Assembly (NCBI GenBank): GCA_963922205.1
Contig: CAWUHX010000062.1
Coordinates: 744,001 to 808,000 of the forward strand
DNA length: 64,000 bases
Reading direction: 5' to 3'
DNA from: Romanomermis culicivorax
Lineage: Eukaryota > Nematoda > Enoplea > Mermithida > Mermithidae
Below, piece by piece: positions 37,801 to 49,006 of this stretch (position 1 is the stretch's first letter; the number at the start of each line of letters is the position of its first letter). Below the pieces are notes generated by a model. That model did no database searches and had not been told where the DNA came from. It worked only from the letters and a program-made list of their open reading frames with translations. The translations under genes were made by a program, and so were the position numbers.

Positions 37801-40800
37801 TGTATGCGTAGATTGCCGCACACCGGTATTCAGGGACCCACTGAAATGTACACCCCGACCTCATACAGCGAGCGAAAAAAAGGGTCACGGCGCTGCATGG
37901 GGGAAGTACTACATGTACTATATACGATTTTACCCCTATCTAGATTTTCGACCTTTGAAACGTCTGAATAGCATTTTTTACTTTAAACCTCAAAATAAAC
38001 GAAAGCATTATAATTATATGATAAAATTTATGAAAAAAATTGGTTATACACGATTGTTTCAATTTATCAAATTGCTTATCGTCACAAAAATTTTCAATTT
38101 GATTAGCATATCACAAAAACTTTTCATCGCATCCCTCCGGAGCTAGAATGTTTTTGTGCAATTCGCTCGAATTGGATTTAATGCCCGTATAATCTAGTAC
38201 ATTTTCTTCCTGATTTTTCAATCATTGAACAACAATACCAGAAAAAATCGTTATTCCTCGCGCTAAGAAATTTGAATAACGCCGTCCTCATCATCTAAAC
38301 AGTCCCGTCTTCGTTAACCGGAGCAAAATAGCATTACACTATATACACAAAAAACGTTAGGCGCATTCATTAAGCATTATCCGAGTTTTCATTAACCAAG
38401 GTATTGCAGTATGTTTTAACATATAGGTTTGGCCAGGACCCACCCTAATTATCTTCATTAGCCGGGAAATCTCCTTATACCGGGTCTTCATCGTCAGAAT
38501 TGGACTGTATCAAATAAATGTATGAAGAAATGTGAGAAAAATCAACAAATTCATTATCATCGCGAAAATTCCAATTCTCGCTATATTTTCTAAGAAAGTG
38601 TCGGATTTTACTCATTCTAATATGAGATGAGGCAAAACCAATTCATGGAAGCAATCAAGTATAACTAGGAAATGAAGCTAAACTTCATTTTGGATGTGCT
38701 TCAGCATAGTTGTAGTGAATACTAGAGATGTATCGGGTATCCGGACCCGAAATTATCCGACCATTTTGTTGGAAAAGGACCCGATATTCTTAAAATTTCG
38801 GACCCCGACCCGTAGAAATTGTTACAATTCTGATTCTGGTCTGATGTACAACAGTCATTCAGCTGAAAACAAATCCCCATGTTAAAGAATGTGATTATGA
38901 CACATCAATCAACTATTGAAATATTACAAGTAACATATGAACACTTTGCTTAGATCATTGTGAGACTGACATTGATTTAAAACATATTGCATTGGAAAAC
39001 TCTTCTCTAATTTTGTACTTTACACGTTTACACTTTTTTGAGTGTCCAAAACGAGGTGGAAAAAGCCGAAAAAATCATTTGAACCTCCTTCCGGACACCT
39101 TTCCATAGGTTGCGGCAGAATTTTTCATCATTACTACTATCCAAGATAATGGTACAATAATCGGATTGAAATTTTAACACGTTTTAGGCGTTATAGCGAT
39201 TGGGACACACTGTACTGTCATTTAAATATATTTTTGAATCTGAATAAATCTCCAACCAATAAAGTTCTGAGAAAACAGGATTCGTCATTACCTATTTTAT
39301 AAATTGGAACAAAAAATGTGGCTTGAAGTCTTGGTAAATTTTCATATATCTAGCTTTGATAATTGCTGATCGACATGCTTCAAATAAAATATGTTATAAA
39401 TTTTCATTAAATTTAAGAAATCGAGTCACTCCTTCACGTATATCTACAGGAAAACGCAAGAGTTATTCAAATGCACTTTGTTGTATTTGAAAGGCAACTA
39501 CAATCGATTATCATTTCATTCATCTTCATCCGGCTAACCTCAAGTGCTGTGAAACGGGGTGCCTTCAACTGTAGACAATTTTCTCACACCTGATAACATA
39601 GGCCGGACTCAGACAGATGGCTTTTACTTTGCAACATTATTCGCAGCATAGACTTTTTCAACTGAATTATTGAAAAAAGTAATTTCTGTTGCATCTTTTC
39701 CGATGTCGCACAACCATTATGAATAGATCGATGAAATTGTGGCAGTGATTCGATCCACATAGGGATGGGACGGACCCGGATTTTTCGTGCAATCGGACTC
39801 GGACTTCAAATTTCGGATTACTAGGACTCGGACTTAAAATTTTAGCTTACTCGGACTCGGACTCTATGTCTTATATGTACAGACAGGGTTTTTTTGCACA
39901 GGCCAGGTTGCAATGTGCAACTTGGGGAAAAATTTTGGTTGCACAGATGAATTTTTAGTTACTCACTCTAAAATCGATAAATTTGCTTAAATTTATCGGA
40001 AAAAACCATCGCAAACTAGTTTTCTTGACATTTCAATCGATCCGCGTCGGTTTTAGGCATTTAAAACCCAATTTTCTGAGCTTTGGAGACTAAATAAAAA
40101 GGTTAATATGACTAGACTAGAGTAATTAATTTTTTCTGCATTTCAATATTCTAGAACGCTGGAAAATGAATCTTTTCACCTTTTATTTCCTAGACAGAAG
40201 GTTTGACGTCTCGGTGAATTTAATAAATTTTCAGTCGGACGAACTGAAATTCAAAAACTAGGCAAGCGACTTTCAACCGGCAAATATTTCTACCCTTTTC
40301 TTACACTCAAAATGTTTTAATCACATGGAAGTCAAAATTCAAAATTTTTGTGAAGATCGCAAAAAATTTTGAGAAAATTATCGAGGAAAATATTGGTTTT
40401 CATCAACTTCGTCAAGAAACAATACAGGATCAAACATTTAACCATAATAAGATGATAATTAGAACCTATAAGCACTAACTAGAATGACCTTTTCTAACCG
40501 CGCACTTAGAAAATTAAAAATGAATTGAAACCCGGCGCGAAGCGCCGGAAAATTTGCACTCTTTTCAATTTTAGAACGCATAAAAAAAATGCATCTCCGG
40601 ACAGAAAACACAATAACCTTATCAAAAGAGCAGTCAGGCCTCAAGTTGCACTGTGCAACTTGGCAAAAAAAACTTGGTTGCACAGCCACAGGTGTTCGAC
40701 TTAGATTTGACATATAAAAGTCGGACTCGGACTTGAAATTTTTGACAGGTCGAACTCGGACTCAGACTTGAAAAAATACTCGGACACCCGAGGCCTCGGA

Positions 40801-42696
40801 TTCGGATACCCGTCCCATCCCTAGATCCACATATTTTCTTTTTATTCGTCCAGTCTAAACGTTTTTAATGTTTCCTGCATTCTGTTGGAGACATATTTAG
40901 TGGCATCAAACAGCCTTTTTTCATCAAATTTCAGGATTTCCAGACATCTACAGCTCCCAAAACGGTACACATACATGCAGGCCCGTATTTAGAGGGGGAG
41001 GAGGGGGAAATTCCTCCCCTAAATTTTTTTACATGAAAAATTTCCAGCAATATCATTGTACTTATATATTACAATTCCCAGATTATATTTGCGTTATAAA
41101 ATGAAAAATTGTGAAAATTTTCCGGCGCTCCGCGCCGGACTTCAATTATTCAAATATTTTTCTATATTATCCCAGTGTGCGGTTAGAAAATGTCATTCTA
41201 GCTAATACTCATAGCTTTTAATTATCAACATATTATGGATAAAGGTATGATCCTGTGTTGTTTTTTGGCGAATTTGACGGAAAGAAAAATTTTTCTCGGT
41301 TATTTTCCCAAAACTTTTTTGCGATCTTAACAAAAATTTCGACATTTGTGTGATGAAAACATTTTTAGTCCAAGTCGAAATTCTTGGTGGTTGAAGAATT
41401 AAAATTCTTGGCTGCTTTCCCAGTTTTTAATTTGTAGTTTGCTTGACTGAAAATTCGTCGAACTTTACTGAAAAATTAAACCTTCTGTCTAGGAAATAAA
41501 ACGTGAAAAGATTCATTTTTTAGCGTTTCAGAATATCCAAATCCATAAAAATTTTCGGCGCCACGCGCCGAACAAGTTAATTCGTATCAAATCAACCTTT
41601 TTCATGTTCTCCCCAAAATTCAGAAAATTGGGTTTCGAAAAATGAAAACCGACGTGAATCGAATGAAATTCAAGAAAGGTAGCTCCTGATATTTTTTCCG
41701 ATAAACAAAAATGATTTTTTTTTCTTCAGTAAATTCTGAAAAATTTTCGGACAATTCCCCCATTTTTTGAAAATCCTGGATACGGGTATGCATACATGCA
41801 TGCACATAGAGGGGTAGGGGAACATGCATGCACATAGAGGGGTAGTGGGGTAAACCCACCTATCTGAGACCCTGGCCACCCCCTTGGCCCAAAAAAATTG
41901 TCAAACACCTCCTGAACTTTTTCCAAGACAGCTTTTTGCTGATTTTTGTGCATATTTTGCATGAAAAACAAGCTTGCAGAACTGTTTTCTGTTTTTCTGC
42001 TCGCACACCTCCCTAGCCCCTGAATAAAAAGGTCAAGGATCCTCCCCACGGGATTTAAATTTTAATCCAATGTGTTGACATTAGTGGGTACAGAAACAAA
42101 GAAAAAAATTCTGCAGCATCTCATGGGAATGTACTCAAAAAAGCTTGAAATGGCTTTTTCGGGTTCTTTCGGCTTCATTTTTGACAATTTAAAAAAAATC
42201 TCTGCAAAGCGAAAAGCAAACTTTGCATTTTTGAAATTTTTTAGAATTATATACGAATTCATTTTTCAAATTTTATTTTTGTTTGTTCTCCTTCATTTAT
42301 TGTTACGAAGTAAAATTTGATAAAAATAATCCTGTAGATTTTTGGAACCAATCATACCGCTATGCCATACTGCTCATGTATAAGATGATTTCGGTAAAGC
42401 TCGGGTCCACGAATTTCAATCAAGCGCTTGGTAATATATTTCAAGTCCTCGATGCCTTTTTTATCACCGTACGGACTTTTGGGTAATTCGGGCAATAGTC
42501 TTTGGCCAGAAGGTGGGGGAACGACGTCTATGAACAGAGAACGTTCCATTTTAATCATACGAATAAATTTCGAAAAGATCTAATATGGAAAAACTTGAAC
42601 AAAATTAAAACTAAACAAATAGAATTACAAAAAATAAAGCCTTACTGTCAAAATTCTCAGGTAATCTGACCCAAGATGGAACCAAAACTCGGCCAT
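28891..42696 (-). CDS. MRPL16: Mitochondrial ribosomal protein L16 (uL16m)
   Basis: Four exons in transcript order: 42696-42646, 42579-42358, 30686-30432, 29106-28891. All introns are phase 0 and the sum is 247 aa plus stop, close to the usual length of about 250. Recognisable features are the IRGPE segment before the first long intron, FAVWRVDAPW, the signature KMGGGKSKVHHFVTPV followed by SGRILFEFGG, then LAERVPFEARFVSQ and the C-terminal LSPYDYVWGG. The protein is a core part of the mitochondrial large ribosomal subunit near the peptidyl transferase centre. The ATG at 42696 was chosen because its 17-codon exon ends in a GTAAG donor in the right phase. A strong acceptor, TTTCTTTTTTCCAG, ends 33 nt upstream. 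Intron 2 is 11.7 kb and full of transposons, unusual for so small a gene. The start exon is the least certain part. Confidence 0.88.
29440..29770. mobile_element. Old, end-less copy of the CATACATGTAA MITE
   Basis: The interior matches the 32404-32851 element (AAGATTTTAGGG, hairpin GGCACGAAGCGCC at 29581-29593, CATATGGCTAGC palindrome), but both ends have decayed. It lies in MRPL16 intron 3 (29107-30431); I see nothing else in that intron. Confidence 0.6.
30687..31254. other. Start of MRPL16 intron 2, no element seen
   Basis: Ordinary AT-rich sequence between the exon and the long-TIR transposon. Confidence 0.4.
31262..35430. mobile_element. DNA transposon with long (about 0.85 kb) inverted ends
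   Basis: 31262-32130 and 34560-35430 are long inverted repeats. For example, GCCGCTATGCTATGGCTGG at 31650 is mirrored near 35020, and the ends read GTGATATGTAAAAAATTGAT and its diverged complement. The 2.4-kb interior, after removal of the MITE at 32404-32851, has only broken reading frames; one short piece at about 34164-34330 (EMRRNPSFSRSDFLTSQKI) reads like real protein. Superfamily unknown: long ends suggest a Mutator-like or Foldback element. No target duplication was recognised. Confidence 0.75.
32404..32851. mobile_element. MITE, CATACATGTAA family, copy 2 (nested)
   Basis: 448 bp with inverted ends CATACATGTAAC and ATTACATGTATG and a perfect 8-bp duplication ATATCAAA (32396-32403 and 32852-32859). 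It has G runs up to 13 just inside each end, the hairpin GGCGCGAAGCGCC (32602-32614) and the CCATATGGCTAGCC palindrome. It is inserted in the long-TIR transposon. Confidence 0.92.
35480..38722. repeat. Repeat mosaic in MRPL16 intron 2
   Basis: 35500-36400 and 38500-38720 resemble the two halves of the 15463-16480 element, as though an ancestral copy was split. Between them, 37183 to about 37965 is a CAGAG-ended hAT relative (similar to 25391-25800), with flanks ATCAGCAT and AATAGCAT that match imperfectly. 36542-37020 has no recognised content. Confidence 0.5.
38723..39759. mobile_element. Left end of another hAT-like element
   Basis: TAGAGATGTATCGGGTATCC at 38723 matches the style of the neighbouring TAGGGATGGGACGG element, with subterminal GGACCCGA repeats. 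I could not find its right end or target duplication. Confidence 0.4.
39760..40823. mobile_element. Non-autonomous hAT element (TAGGGATGGGACGG ends)
   Basis: 1064 bp. The ends TAGGGATGGGACGG and CCGTCCCATCCCTA have a perfect 8-bp duplication GATCCACA (39752-39759 and 40824-40831). Subterminal GGACTCGGACT repeats occur on both sides. The middle (about 39893-40692) is a different repeat with palindromes CCAAGTTGCA...TGCAACTTGG at both sides and a perfect hairpin (40534-40546), so at least one nested insertion is likely. Confidence 0.88.
40978..41790. mobile_element. Non-autonomous hAT element (CAGGCCCGTATT end)
   Basis: 813 bp. The left end is CAGGCCCGTATTTA and the right end on the reverse strand CATACCCGTATCCA, with a perfect 8-bp duplication CATACATG (40970-40977 and 41791-41798). 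It has two hairpin copies, GGCGCTCCGCGCC at 41124 and GGCGCCACGCGCC at 41557. To its right, 41799-42055 is a truncated relative of the 11544-11795 MITE. Confidence 0.85.
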
Positions 42697-42720
42697 TCGA
42701 ATGCGAAAACCTGATTACTA

Positions 42721-42734
42721 CGTTGAAAGCTGGA
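42721..42734 (-). promoter_or_regulatory. Splice acceptor upstream of MRPL16 (possible trans-splice site)
   Basis: On the - strand TTTCTTTTTTCCAG ends at 42730, 33 nt before the MRPL16 ATG and about 190 nt after the MRM3 stop. It could accept a spliced leader if the two genes form an operon, or it could end an ordinary 5'-UTR intron; the sequence cannot decide. Confidence 0.45.
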
Positions 42735-42920
42735 AAAAAGAAACATCAGACCAAAGTTCGTAAAAAATCCCTCGAAGACTCACTCTTGAAACAAAATTTT
42801 CGTGCTAATACCATCTGGAAAATAAAAGTTTCGGTCAGCGTCATAATCAAAATAGGAACTTCACAAATACACATCAACCTCCTAGTATATTTACAGAACA
42901 AAAGACAATTTTACAAGCGT

Positions 42921-42926
42921 TTTATT
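42921..42926 (-). terminator. Polyadenylation signal overlapping the MRM3 stop
   Basis: On the - strand the stop codon lies within AATAAA (GAA TAA AAC context). This would place the cleavage site inside the 225-bp gap before MRPL16. Confidence 0.5.
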
Positions 42927-44679
42927 CGTTTTGATGTTTTTCTGATTTTAAGGAAAACTGTCTCCTGATCTCGAAGGCCATAATGCTTGCGGCCGTGGCC
43001 ACATTCAAACTATCGACGTTGTTGACCATAGGTATGTGGCACCTCATTCCATTGAATTTGTGAACAAAATGATATGCGGCAGCGGATGGTCCTAAAAACG
43101 AATCTTCTAGAATGAGGTATCTTCGTTTCTACACAAAAGAATTCGGCTTGTGTTGAAAAAACTGGCTTAAAGAATAACTACAAACCTTGCGTTTCCCCAC
43201 CCATTACCAAGGCGATATGATTCTTGGACGAAAAGCTTATTTTATAATGCTCAATAACCGGCAATCGTAGTATACTAAATTTCTTCCTGGGACTCTTGAG
43301 ATCTTTGTCGACCATAACTTCTCGACCCGAATCAGTTTTTTCGTAACTTATCGTTTTATTGTCTTCAATATAATCATTTAATTCCATCTTGTACGATTCA
43401 GCTTGACGCATAATTTCGAATGAGTTACTATCGGCCAGACAAACCTAAAAACATCAAATAAAAATGAAATTCCAGCACTTTTGTGGATTTTTGGTAACTT
43501 TCCATAAATTACATCAAAATCTGCAGGCAAATAATTCCTTAAATACTCCCATTGAACCTTTTCGTATATTGGAATCGTAAAATGCGCGCCCATGCCGCCT
43601 CGAAGAACTTTTGACTCCCAAGGATCGCAGCAGCCTATAAAAGAAGTACAACTTGATGGACAAATTCATAAAAGTAATTTTTACACCTTTCATCAACAAA
43701 ATCTTTTGACAACCGGCTGCGGCCAGAGCGCGAATAACAGAACCCATGTTACCGGGGTCGCGTAAATTATCCAAAATTACTGTGACAGGCAACATATCAG
43801 GAGATTGACGTTTCCGAATGAGATCAAAATCCGGTTTATCCATTATGGCTAAAATATATGTGTGAAAGTTTAATTAAATAGCTTTATATTACATAAGATA
43901 CCGAAAATTCCAGGTGGCGTTTCCAAATCAGACCAGGCGGTCATCCTCGTAGGGCTAACTTTGAAGATATTGCTTTCTTCGGTCATTAGTGGAAGCTTGT
44001 CGAGGTCTTTCTCACTGGAAAAAATTCGCTAAATTGCTTGCAAGTAGCTGATTTCACAAAACAATTTGAAATAAGAAAATAATTTGAATTTGTTGAAGGT
44101 ATACTACACTATGGTACCACAAAAAAGTAACTACTCTGTAAAGTATAAGCCATTTAATTTTAGGCCCGCAGTAATTGCTTCCGATACTAATCTTCGTCCT
44201 TCGACTAGAATTTTACCCATTTCTTCTCGCTTACGTTTATTTTTCATATCAGCCATTATGGTCCTGAAAAAATTTCAGGTAGTGCAGAATGCAATTCGAT
44301 GTTCTAAATCACATATGTTTTCTCACAAAAATTTGTTGTCATTTTCGGACAAAATACGCCATTCGACGCCCTCTTCAGAACGGAAAGTCTTTTCGAGCAC
44401 CTCACGTCTTTTACGGCGTCTGTTTGCATTCAGCTGCTTATTATGACTACTGGTTTCGGAAACATCACATGACATCAGTTTAGAAGAAAATTCATTGTCT
44501 TGGTCAACATAACTGTCGGTTTCGTCGGTGAAACTTCTTTTATTTGCGCTGACGCCACGGATAACGGTTGTAGAGAAAGATGATACGTTTAACTTTTGTT
44601 GAACGCGGAAACTTTGTGTGAAAGTCCGAGCATTTTGACAACGGCATATGACACAGAAAAGTAGACGTGCCGAGTGCAT
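42922..44679 (-). CDS. MRM3: Mitochondrial rRNA 2'-O-methyltransferase, SpoU/TrmH family
   Basis: Seven exons in transcript order: 44679-44327, 44263-44135, 44014-43902, 43848-43687, 43634-43513, 43444-43186, 43106-42922. All phases join, giving 440 aa (human MRM3 is about 420). The N terminus (1-60) is rich in Arg, Ser and Thr with few acidic residues, consistent with a mitochondrial import signal. EGRRLVSEAI in exon 2 is the SpoU substrate-binding domain. Catalytic motif 1 is NLRDPGNMGSVIR (226-238), motif 2 VMGGETQ (about 373-379) and motif 3 IPMVNNVDSLNVATAAS (404-420). The family methylates a 2'-O ribose of the mitochondrial large rRNA peptidyl transferase loop using SAM and a knotted dimer. 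This fits the neighbour MRPL16, which is read on the same strand just downstream. The MRM3 assignment rather than another SpoU paralogue rests on the architecture and the GIFA-type junction before motif 1. Confidence 0.9.
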
Positions 44680-44828
44680 TTATGTATCTGTCGAATGACA
44701 GGAAGATATTTAACTATTAAACAAATTGTCAGCGTATTCTCGACATGATTTGTCAGTTCAGTAATCAAATGTTCAGCTTTATATTTGAGAAAATAATCCA
44801 TGATAAATCTTGTCCAATGGATTGTCAG

Positions 44829-45658
44829 TAGTGCTTCACACTTTCAAAATTTTAGGACCCGGGTAGCCGGTCTTTAGGGTAACCGGGTTACCCGGGTATT
44901 TCGGGTACCCGGGGGGGTACTATACGCAAGTATTAAAAAAGTCAGTGAATGAACACACTCCATGAAAATTTTCAGAAAACTCATAAATTTTGAGGCATGG
45001 CCCTTGCAAAGTGCTAAGAAACAAAAATTAGGAAAAACCAAAAACACATTTTCTTCAAACAAAAGTTTTTTTTTCAAAAAAAATTTTCTTTTCGTTCGGA
45101 GAAAATGAATATTTCAGAATTTTTTACACTTTTAAGCAAATTGTGGTGACCTGGTCATGCATCACAACTATTTGATGAAGCCAGATATCCCACTAGGTCT
45201 GGGTTTAACCATCTCTACACCGGTTCATCATCATCGGTTTTTATGCCTCTTCAATCTTATACATAATGCATCTCTCCAACTTTTATTGTTTTCTTACTGC
45301 ATCGAGTCCAATATTTGACACTGGCATAATTTCTCGAAGACTTTTTTATATTTCCGTTTCGTGCTTCATTGTTAAAACACATAGATTTTTAGTTGCTAAA
45401 AATACGCCAGTGACTTTTTGAAAGCCATAAGCGGCGTTGTTAACACGTTGAGTAGGTACATGCACTGAATTAATTAAGGAAAATACGTTCATTCACTGTA
45501 ACTGCACATAAATACAAGTAATAGTATATAAATATTCCGTTTATACAATATCTTGTTGAGACCCGGGTACCCAGGTAGCACCCGGGTTTCATTCAGAAAA
45601 TTTACCCGGGTACCCGGGTCTATACTTTTTCTACCCGGGTACCCGGTGTGAAGCACTA
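44829..45658. mobile_element. Non-autonomous hAT element (TAGTGCTTCAC ends), copy 2
   Basis: 830 bp with ends TAGTGCTTCACAC and GTGTGAAGCACTA and a perfect 8-bp duplication ATTGTCAG (44821-44828 and 45659-45666). Subterminal CCGGGTACCCGG repeats are present. It lies 150 bp upstream of the MRM3 start, so it may sit in or near that promoter. Confidence 0.92.
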
Positions 45659-45788
45659 ATTGTCAGTTAACACGGAAATCCGTGCACAAAACGCCTTGGT
45701 GGAAACTGAGTCAGATGAATATTGTTGATAACACACCAATAAGACCCCAAGTCGGTTGGCGGGGGGTAAACCCAAAATTGGTAAGGGG

Positions 45789-46801
45789 CAGTGTTTTTTT
45801 TGGCAAACGAATTTGAGGTAGTCATTTGTACATGTACAAACGGCTCTTTCCCCGTTTAGGGAAGAAAATTTTGGGGATAAGGTACAGAAAATATGCATTT
45901 TGGTGCATTTTAAAAGTTCATAATCTCAAAATTTTCCGGCGCTTCGTGCCGGTTGTAAATTTAATAATCATTATTATGTATGTATTGCCTAGCTCTGACG
46001 CAACTTTCAGAATGCTTACCCTCACCTATCATTTAATGTATAAAAGTTTTCATCATCTCAAACGTATTATCTCATGTTTTCTTGATATTTAATGAAGATT
46101 CGCAGTTTTTCTTTGGAACATTCCTTGAGAAAGATCAATGCGTCAAGTCTGTAAACTTTTTGAAGCAATTATTTCTTTCTTAACGTGAAATAAATTTGGG
46201 AGCTTCATGGAAGTAGTTCCCGGAAATTTCTACTCTTCCACTCATATCTTTTCGGCCAGGTTTATGAGAGTTAATGAATAAATTACTGGTTTAAGAATTT
46301 TTCAAAAAATAAAATTCTAAAAATTACGACTTTTGAACACTAGATTCGAATCTAATTCTTCAAAATAAATGTTTAGAAAATTGATTTTCCAGTGTCGCCG
46401 AAGGTCAATACACAAAAAAATTTTCCGGCGCTTGGCGCCGGAAAGATTCACATCTTTTTTGGGCTTTCACTTGTCATCATGGCGGAATTAACCATCGGTT
46501 TATCATCTAATGCAAATTCATTATGCTATTGGATAGTTTTCTAGACAAATTGTTCCACAATGCTTGCAAATTAGACTTGAAACTCGGAAATTTCGATTTT
46601 TTGCTCAATCTTAATGAATTTTTTTTGCAGTTATAAATAAAATTTGAAAATTATACTGATTAGTTTATTAGTCTTTGGCCATGGCATACAGGAAGACAGG
46701 TTACTTATTTATATACATTTTTGCTATGTACAAATTGTACAAATGAAATATTGGCTGTCTTTTGTACATGTGCAAATGGGTCATGTGCAAAAAAAACCCT
46801 G
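45789..46801. mobile_element. Non-autonomous hAT element (CAGTG/CAGGG ends)
   Basis: The left end is CAGTGTTTTTTTTGGC; the right end on the reverse strand is CAGGGTTTTTTTTGCAC. The flanks GTAAGGGG and GTTCGGGG match at 6 of 8 bases. Both subterminal regions carry TTTGTACATGTACAAA-like palindromes. Hairpins lie at 45938 and 46427. The flanking G/C-run sequence looks like another MITE that it entered. Confidence 0.65.
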
Positions 46802-46973
46802 GTTCGGGGTACCCAACTTTTTCAGAATGATGGTGGGGGAGTTAAAAATGACCCAAAATGATTAAATGTTAAATGTTAAAAATGACGTCGATAAAGCCAA
46901 AAATTTTTAAGGTTTTCCAAAAAAGGTCTTTTTTTGCCAAGTTTTCTCGAATCGGGTTGTTGGTGCCTGGAGG

Positions 46974-47418
46974 CATACATGTAATTGGGGGGGGGGAAGT
47001 GCTATGGGAACCCCCCCCCAGAAATCGTCGACCATATGGCTAGCCATTGGGCGACCGCCCCCCCAGGATTTTCCAATCCTATGGCTAGCCATATGGTAGC
47101 CCTAGGGACCCCCATAGTTTTAGTCGGAAAAATACTGAAAAATGTCATTTTTTCTATGAAAAATGTCAATTTTTGAACAAAAAATGGTCAAAAATGTCAA
47201 TTTTCTCGGCGCTTCGCGCCATAAGTACATATTTTATCATTTTTTAGACAAAAATTACTACTTTTTAAACCGTTTTCGGACATTTTTCATGGAAAAAATC
47301 GAATTTTTTTTCCTTCAGGGACCCCTCCCCCCAAAATTTTGGGAATTACTGACCCCCCGGCCCCAAAAAAGTGCTCCAACCCCCCCCCCCCAGACCTCGG
47401 AGCTCCGTTACATGTATG
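46974..47418. mobile_element. MITE, CATACATGTAA family, copy 3 (inverted)
   Basis: 445 bp, nearly the reverse complement of 32404-32851, with ends CATACATGTAAT and GTTACATGTATG and a perfect 8-bp duplication CCTGGAGG (46966-46973 and 47419-47426). It contains the perfect hairpin GGCGCTTCGCGCC (47208-47220). Confidence 0.93.
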
Positions 47419-47539
47419 CCTGGAGGTACCGATACTTCGCTCGACTCGACAGTAGCTGATCTAACATGATTTCTGTGCGTCAATTGGCATAAACAGAGGA
47501 CGAAAAACTGGGGCCATCGACAGAAAAAAAATTTGCAAT

Positions 47540-49006
47540 CATACATGCAACGAGACTCCGAGGTCTGGAGGGGGGTCAGACGACTTTTTTTGGGCCGGGG
47601 GCAGAGCACCCCATGGGGGGGGGGTATTACCCCCGTCTTAGATTTGAAAATTCATTTACTACCCCCATAAAAACAGCTCACTACACCAAAAAATTTTGGT
47701 AGACTTCATCCTCTCCCCAGTAGGTTATACTAATTCGAGAAAAATTGAAGAATGTGTGATTCTGAGGAATTACTCACTGCTCTTTTTGACACATTTACTG
47801 AGCAAATGATAATGGGAAAGTATGGAACTTCTGTGCCATATAGCGATTTTTAGGAAAGGATATCAGCACATTAATAATACTACTTGTTGGAAATCATTAT
47901 AAATATAATTGGGAGATGAAATAATGCGTCATGTATATGTGATTAATAAAAAAATCGCCCCTTGGGAAGAAAAACATTATGTTCTTAAAATTCTGCCTCT
48001 TCATGCTCTTCTTTCCTTTTCCCCGCTTCTGCGTTGGGTCTTCTGTGCGCATATGGTTAGCCAAGCTGTGGCATACTTTCCCGCTATGAGTTGAGACATG
48101 CGAGGTCTGTTGACGTGGATCAGGAGTGGTACTTGGTTTGAAACTCGTAGTTCATAGTGTAATGGGATTAATAATACTAAAGCCACATTCAGCATGAGGA
48201 CTCTCAATTAGAAGCACTGTTCCAAGCCTAATCAGTGATGGGATAAGCCCATACTGCTGAAGATGCTGGTTGAAACAATGTTTGCAGACGTATGTTGTGC
48301 CCGATTCTTGAAATGCGGATGAATAAGTTGGCAGAACAGTCTTCAAAGCGTGACTATTCTGTACCTATAATTAGTGCATTAAACTTGCATGATTGGGAGT
48401 TGGAAAATGGAGTTGAAATAGTAGTTTGACTGTAAAAAGGATAAGGTAGGGGCATTATTCATTTTTGTAAGTTGTATGACGTTAGGTTATAGTACTACAA
48501 CTCCCCCGTCCTTAGCAAAAAGTTGAGAGCAAAAAAAAAAAAAAGGTCACGGCATATTTCAAGTACTGCCCTTAAAATTTAAGATTTCACCCCTACCTAA
48601 ATTTTCGATCTTGGAGACCTCTGGCCAAGGGTCAGTAATTTCCAAAATTTTGGGAGGAGGGGACTCAAGAAAAAAACATTCGATTTTCTTCAGGAAAAAA
48701 AGTCCGAGAAATAGTTCAAAAAAATAGTAATTTTTTCTGAAAAGACCGAAAAAAATGTATTTATGGCGCGAAGCGCACAGAAAATTCGCATTTTTGACCG
48801 TTTTTTGTTCAAAAATTGACTTTTCTTATCAAAAAATTCGGCATTTTTCAGTATTTTTCTGACCAAAAGTATGGGGGTTCTTACGGCTACGATATGGCTA
48901 GCCATAGGATTGGAAAATCCTGGGTTGGGCGGTCGCCCAATGGCTAGTCATATGGTCGACGATGGGGGGGGGGTTCCCATAGCACTTCCCCCCAATTACA
49001 TGTATG
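47540..49006. mobile_element. MITE, CATACATGTAA family, copy 4, split by a hAT insertion
   Basis: The left part 47540-47601 and the right part 48624-49006 together make one copy, with ends CATACATGCAAC and ATTACATGTATG and a perfect 8-bp duplication TTTGCAAT (47532-47539 and 49007-49014). The middle is the CAGAG element at 47602-48623. Confidence 0.88.
47602..48623. mobile_element. Non-autonomous hAT element (CAGAG ends), copy 2, nested
   Basis: 1022 bp beginning CAGAGCACCCCA and ending GAGACCTCTG, closely similar to 7684-8587 over its length. The flanks GCCGGGGG and GCCAAGGG match at 6 of 8 bases. It is younger than the host MITE. Confidence 0.8.

Noticed and set aside
44589..44801. Extra upstream exon of MRM3
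   Set aside because: The ATG at 44679 starts a plausible import signal, and I see no donor upstream in phase.
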